Source: an uncultured Pelagibacteraceae bacterium
Lineage (GTDB): Bacteria > Pseudomonadota > Alphaproteobacteria > Pelagibacterales > Pelagibacteraceae
Assembly (NCBI GenBank): GCA_902560625.1
Contig: CACEMD010000006.1
Coordinates: forward strand, 1-64,000
DNA length: 64,000 nucleotides
Direction: 5' to 3'
Position 1 is the stretch's first letter. Every line of letters begins with the position of its first letter. Made by a program: the position numbers and the translations under genes. Under the pieces are notes generated by a model. That model did not search any database. It worked only from the letters and a program-made list of their open reading frames with translations, and was not told where the DNA came from. Shown piece by piece: positions 63,353 to 64,000 of this stretch.

Positions 63353-64000
63353 ATGAGTGCAGAAGCAATGAAAGTGTCTTCGGTTCTAGATACCTCTCAT
63401 CTAAAGGTTAAATTTCCATTTAAAGCAAAATATGGAAACTACATTAATGGAAAATTTGTAGAACCTAAATCAGGCAAATATTTTGATAATGTTAGCCCGA
63501 TATCTAATGAGAAGATCTGTTCAGTTGCACGATCTAACGAAAAAGACGTTGAAGCAGCATTAGATGCAGCTCACGCAGCTTTCCCTGAGTGGGGAAAGAC
63601 GGACATCACAACAAGATCAAATATCTTGTATAAAATTGCTGATGTTTTAGAAAAAAACCTAAACTTATTAGCTGTTGCTGAGTGTTTAGACAATGGAAAA
63701 CCAATAAGAGAATGTATGGCAGCAGATCTACCTTTGGTAATTGATCACTGGAGATATTTTGCTGGAGTAATCAGAGCTGAGGAAGGTTCTATTGCTGAGA
63801 TTAGTAATAATCAATATTCATACAATTTTCATGAACCATTAGGAGTAGTTGGTCAGATAGTTCCATGGAATTTCCCATTATTAATGGCTACATGGAAATT
63901 AGCACCAGCTCTTGCAGCTGGAAACTGTTCTGTTTTAAAACCAGCAGAGCAAACACCTGCATCAATTATGGTAATGATGGAACTGATTGGTGATTTATTA
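63353..64000 (+). CDS. NAD-dependent aldehyde dehydrogenase, 3' end outside window
   Basis: GGAGAG before ATG; NYINGKFVEPKSGKYFDNVSPI...LGVVGQIVPWNFPLLMATWKLAPALAAGNCSVLKPAEQTP. Confidence 0.94.
   Translation, partial: MSAEAMKVSSVLDTSHLKVKFPFKAKYGNYINGKFVEPKSGKYFDNVSPISNEKICSVARSNEKDVEAALDAAHAAFPEWGKTDITTRSNILYKIADVLEKNLNLLAVAECLDNGKPIRECMAADLPLVIDHWRYFAGVIRAEEGSIAEISNNQYSYNFHEPLGVVGQIVPWNFPLLMATWKLAPALAAGNCSVLKPAEQTPASIMVMMELIGDLL

Noticed and set aside
1-64000. CRISPR arrays, tRNAs, rRNAs, IS elements, prophage genes, toxin-antitoxin pairs
   Set aside because: Looked for in intergenic gaps and ORF products; none recognisable by eye

Overview
This 64 kb window is an AT-rich, very gene-dense chromosomal segment. 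Its gene content and order look like a streamlined marine alphaproteobacterium of the SAR11/Pelagibacterales type (inference from composition and synteny, no search run). About 66 coding regions are supported, mostly housekeeping: fabD-fabG-acpP-gmk, rsmA-pdxA-surA-like-lptD-lptG-lptF, pepA-ndk, purN/purM, purF-cvpA, rpsF-rpsR-rplI-dnaB, aspS, accBC-aroQ, thiSG, rne, PBP1A-prfB, tyrS/anmK, the Rrf2 regulator-sufBCDSUTA operon, glnA, and a truncated aldehyde dehydrogenase at the right edge. I found no CRISPR array, prophage, IS element, rRNA or tRNA. The items most worth a second look are: (1) an unlisted 57-aa basic ORF at 59238-59411, convergent with glnA, whose upstream region shares a TGCA-N5-TGCATAT dyad with the glnA promoter; (2) a coiled-coil gene split into two ORFs exactly at a dnaX-type slippery A_AAA_AAG; (3) a full match to the IscR type-1 operator consensus in front of the suf operon; (4) a two-helix stem-loop between a homocysteine methyltransferase and an aldehyde dehydrogenase; (5) five convergent gene pairs that overlap by exactly 4 bp through shared stop codons; (6) a triple AGACTTT repeat in the formate dehydrogenase leader; (7) the expected prfB programmed +1 frameshift, which the ORF track misses.
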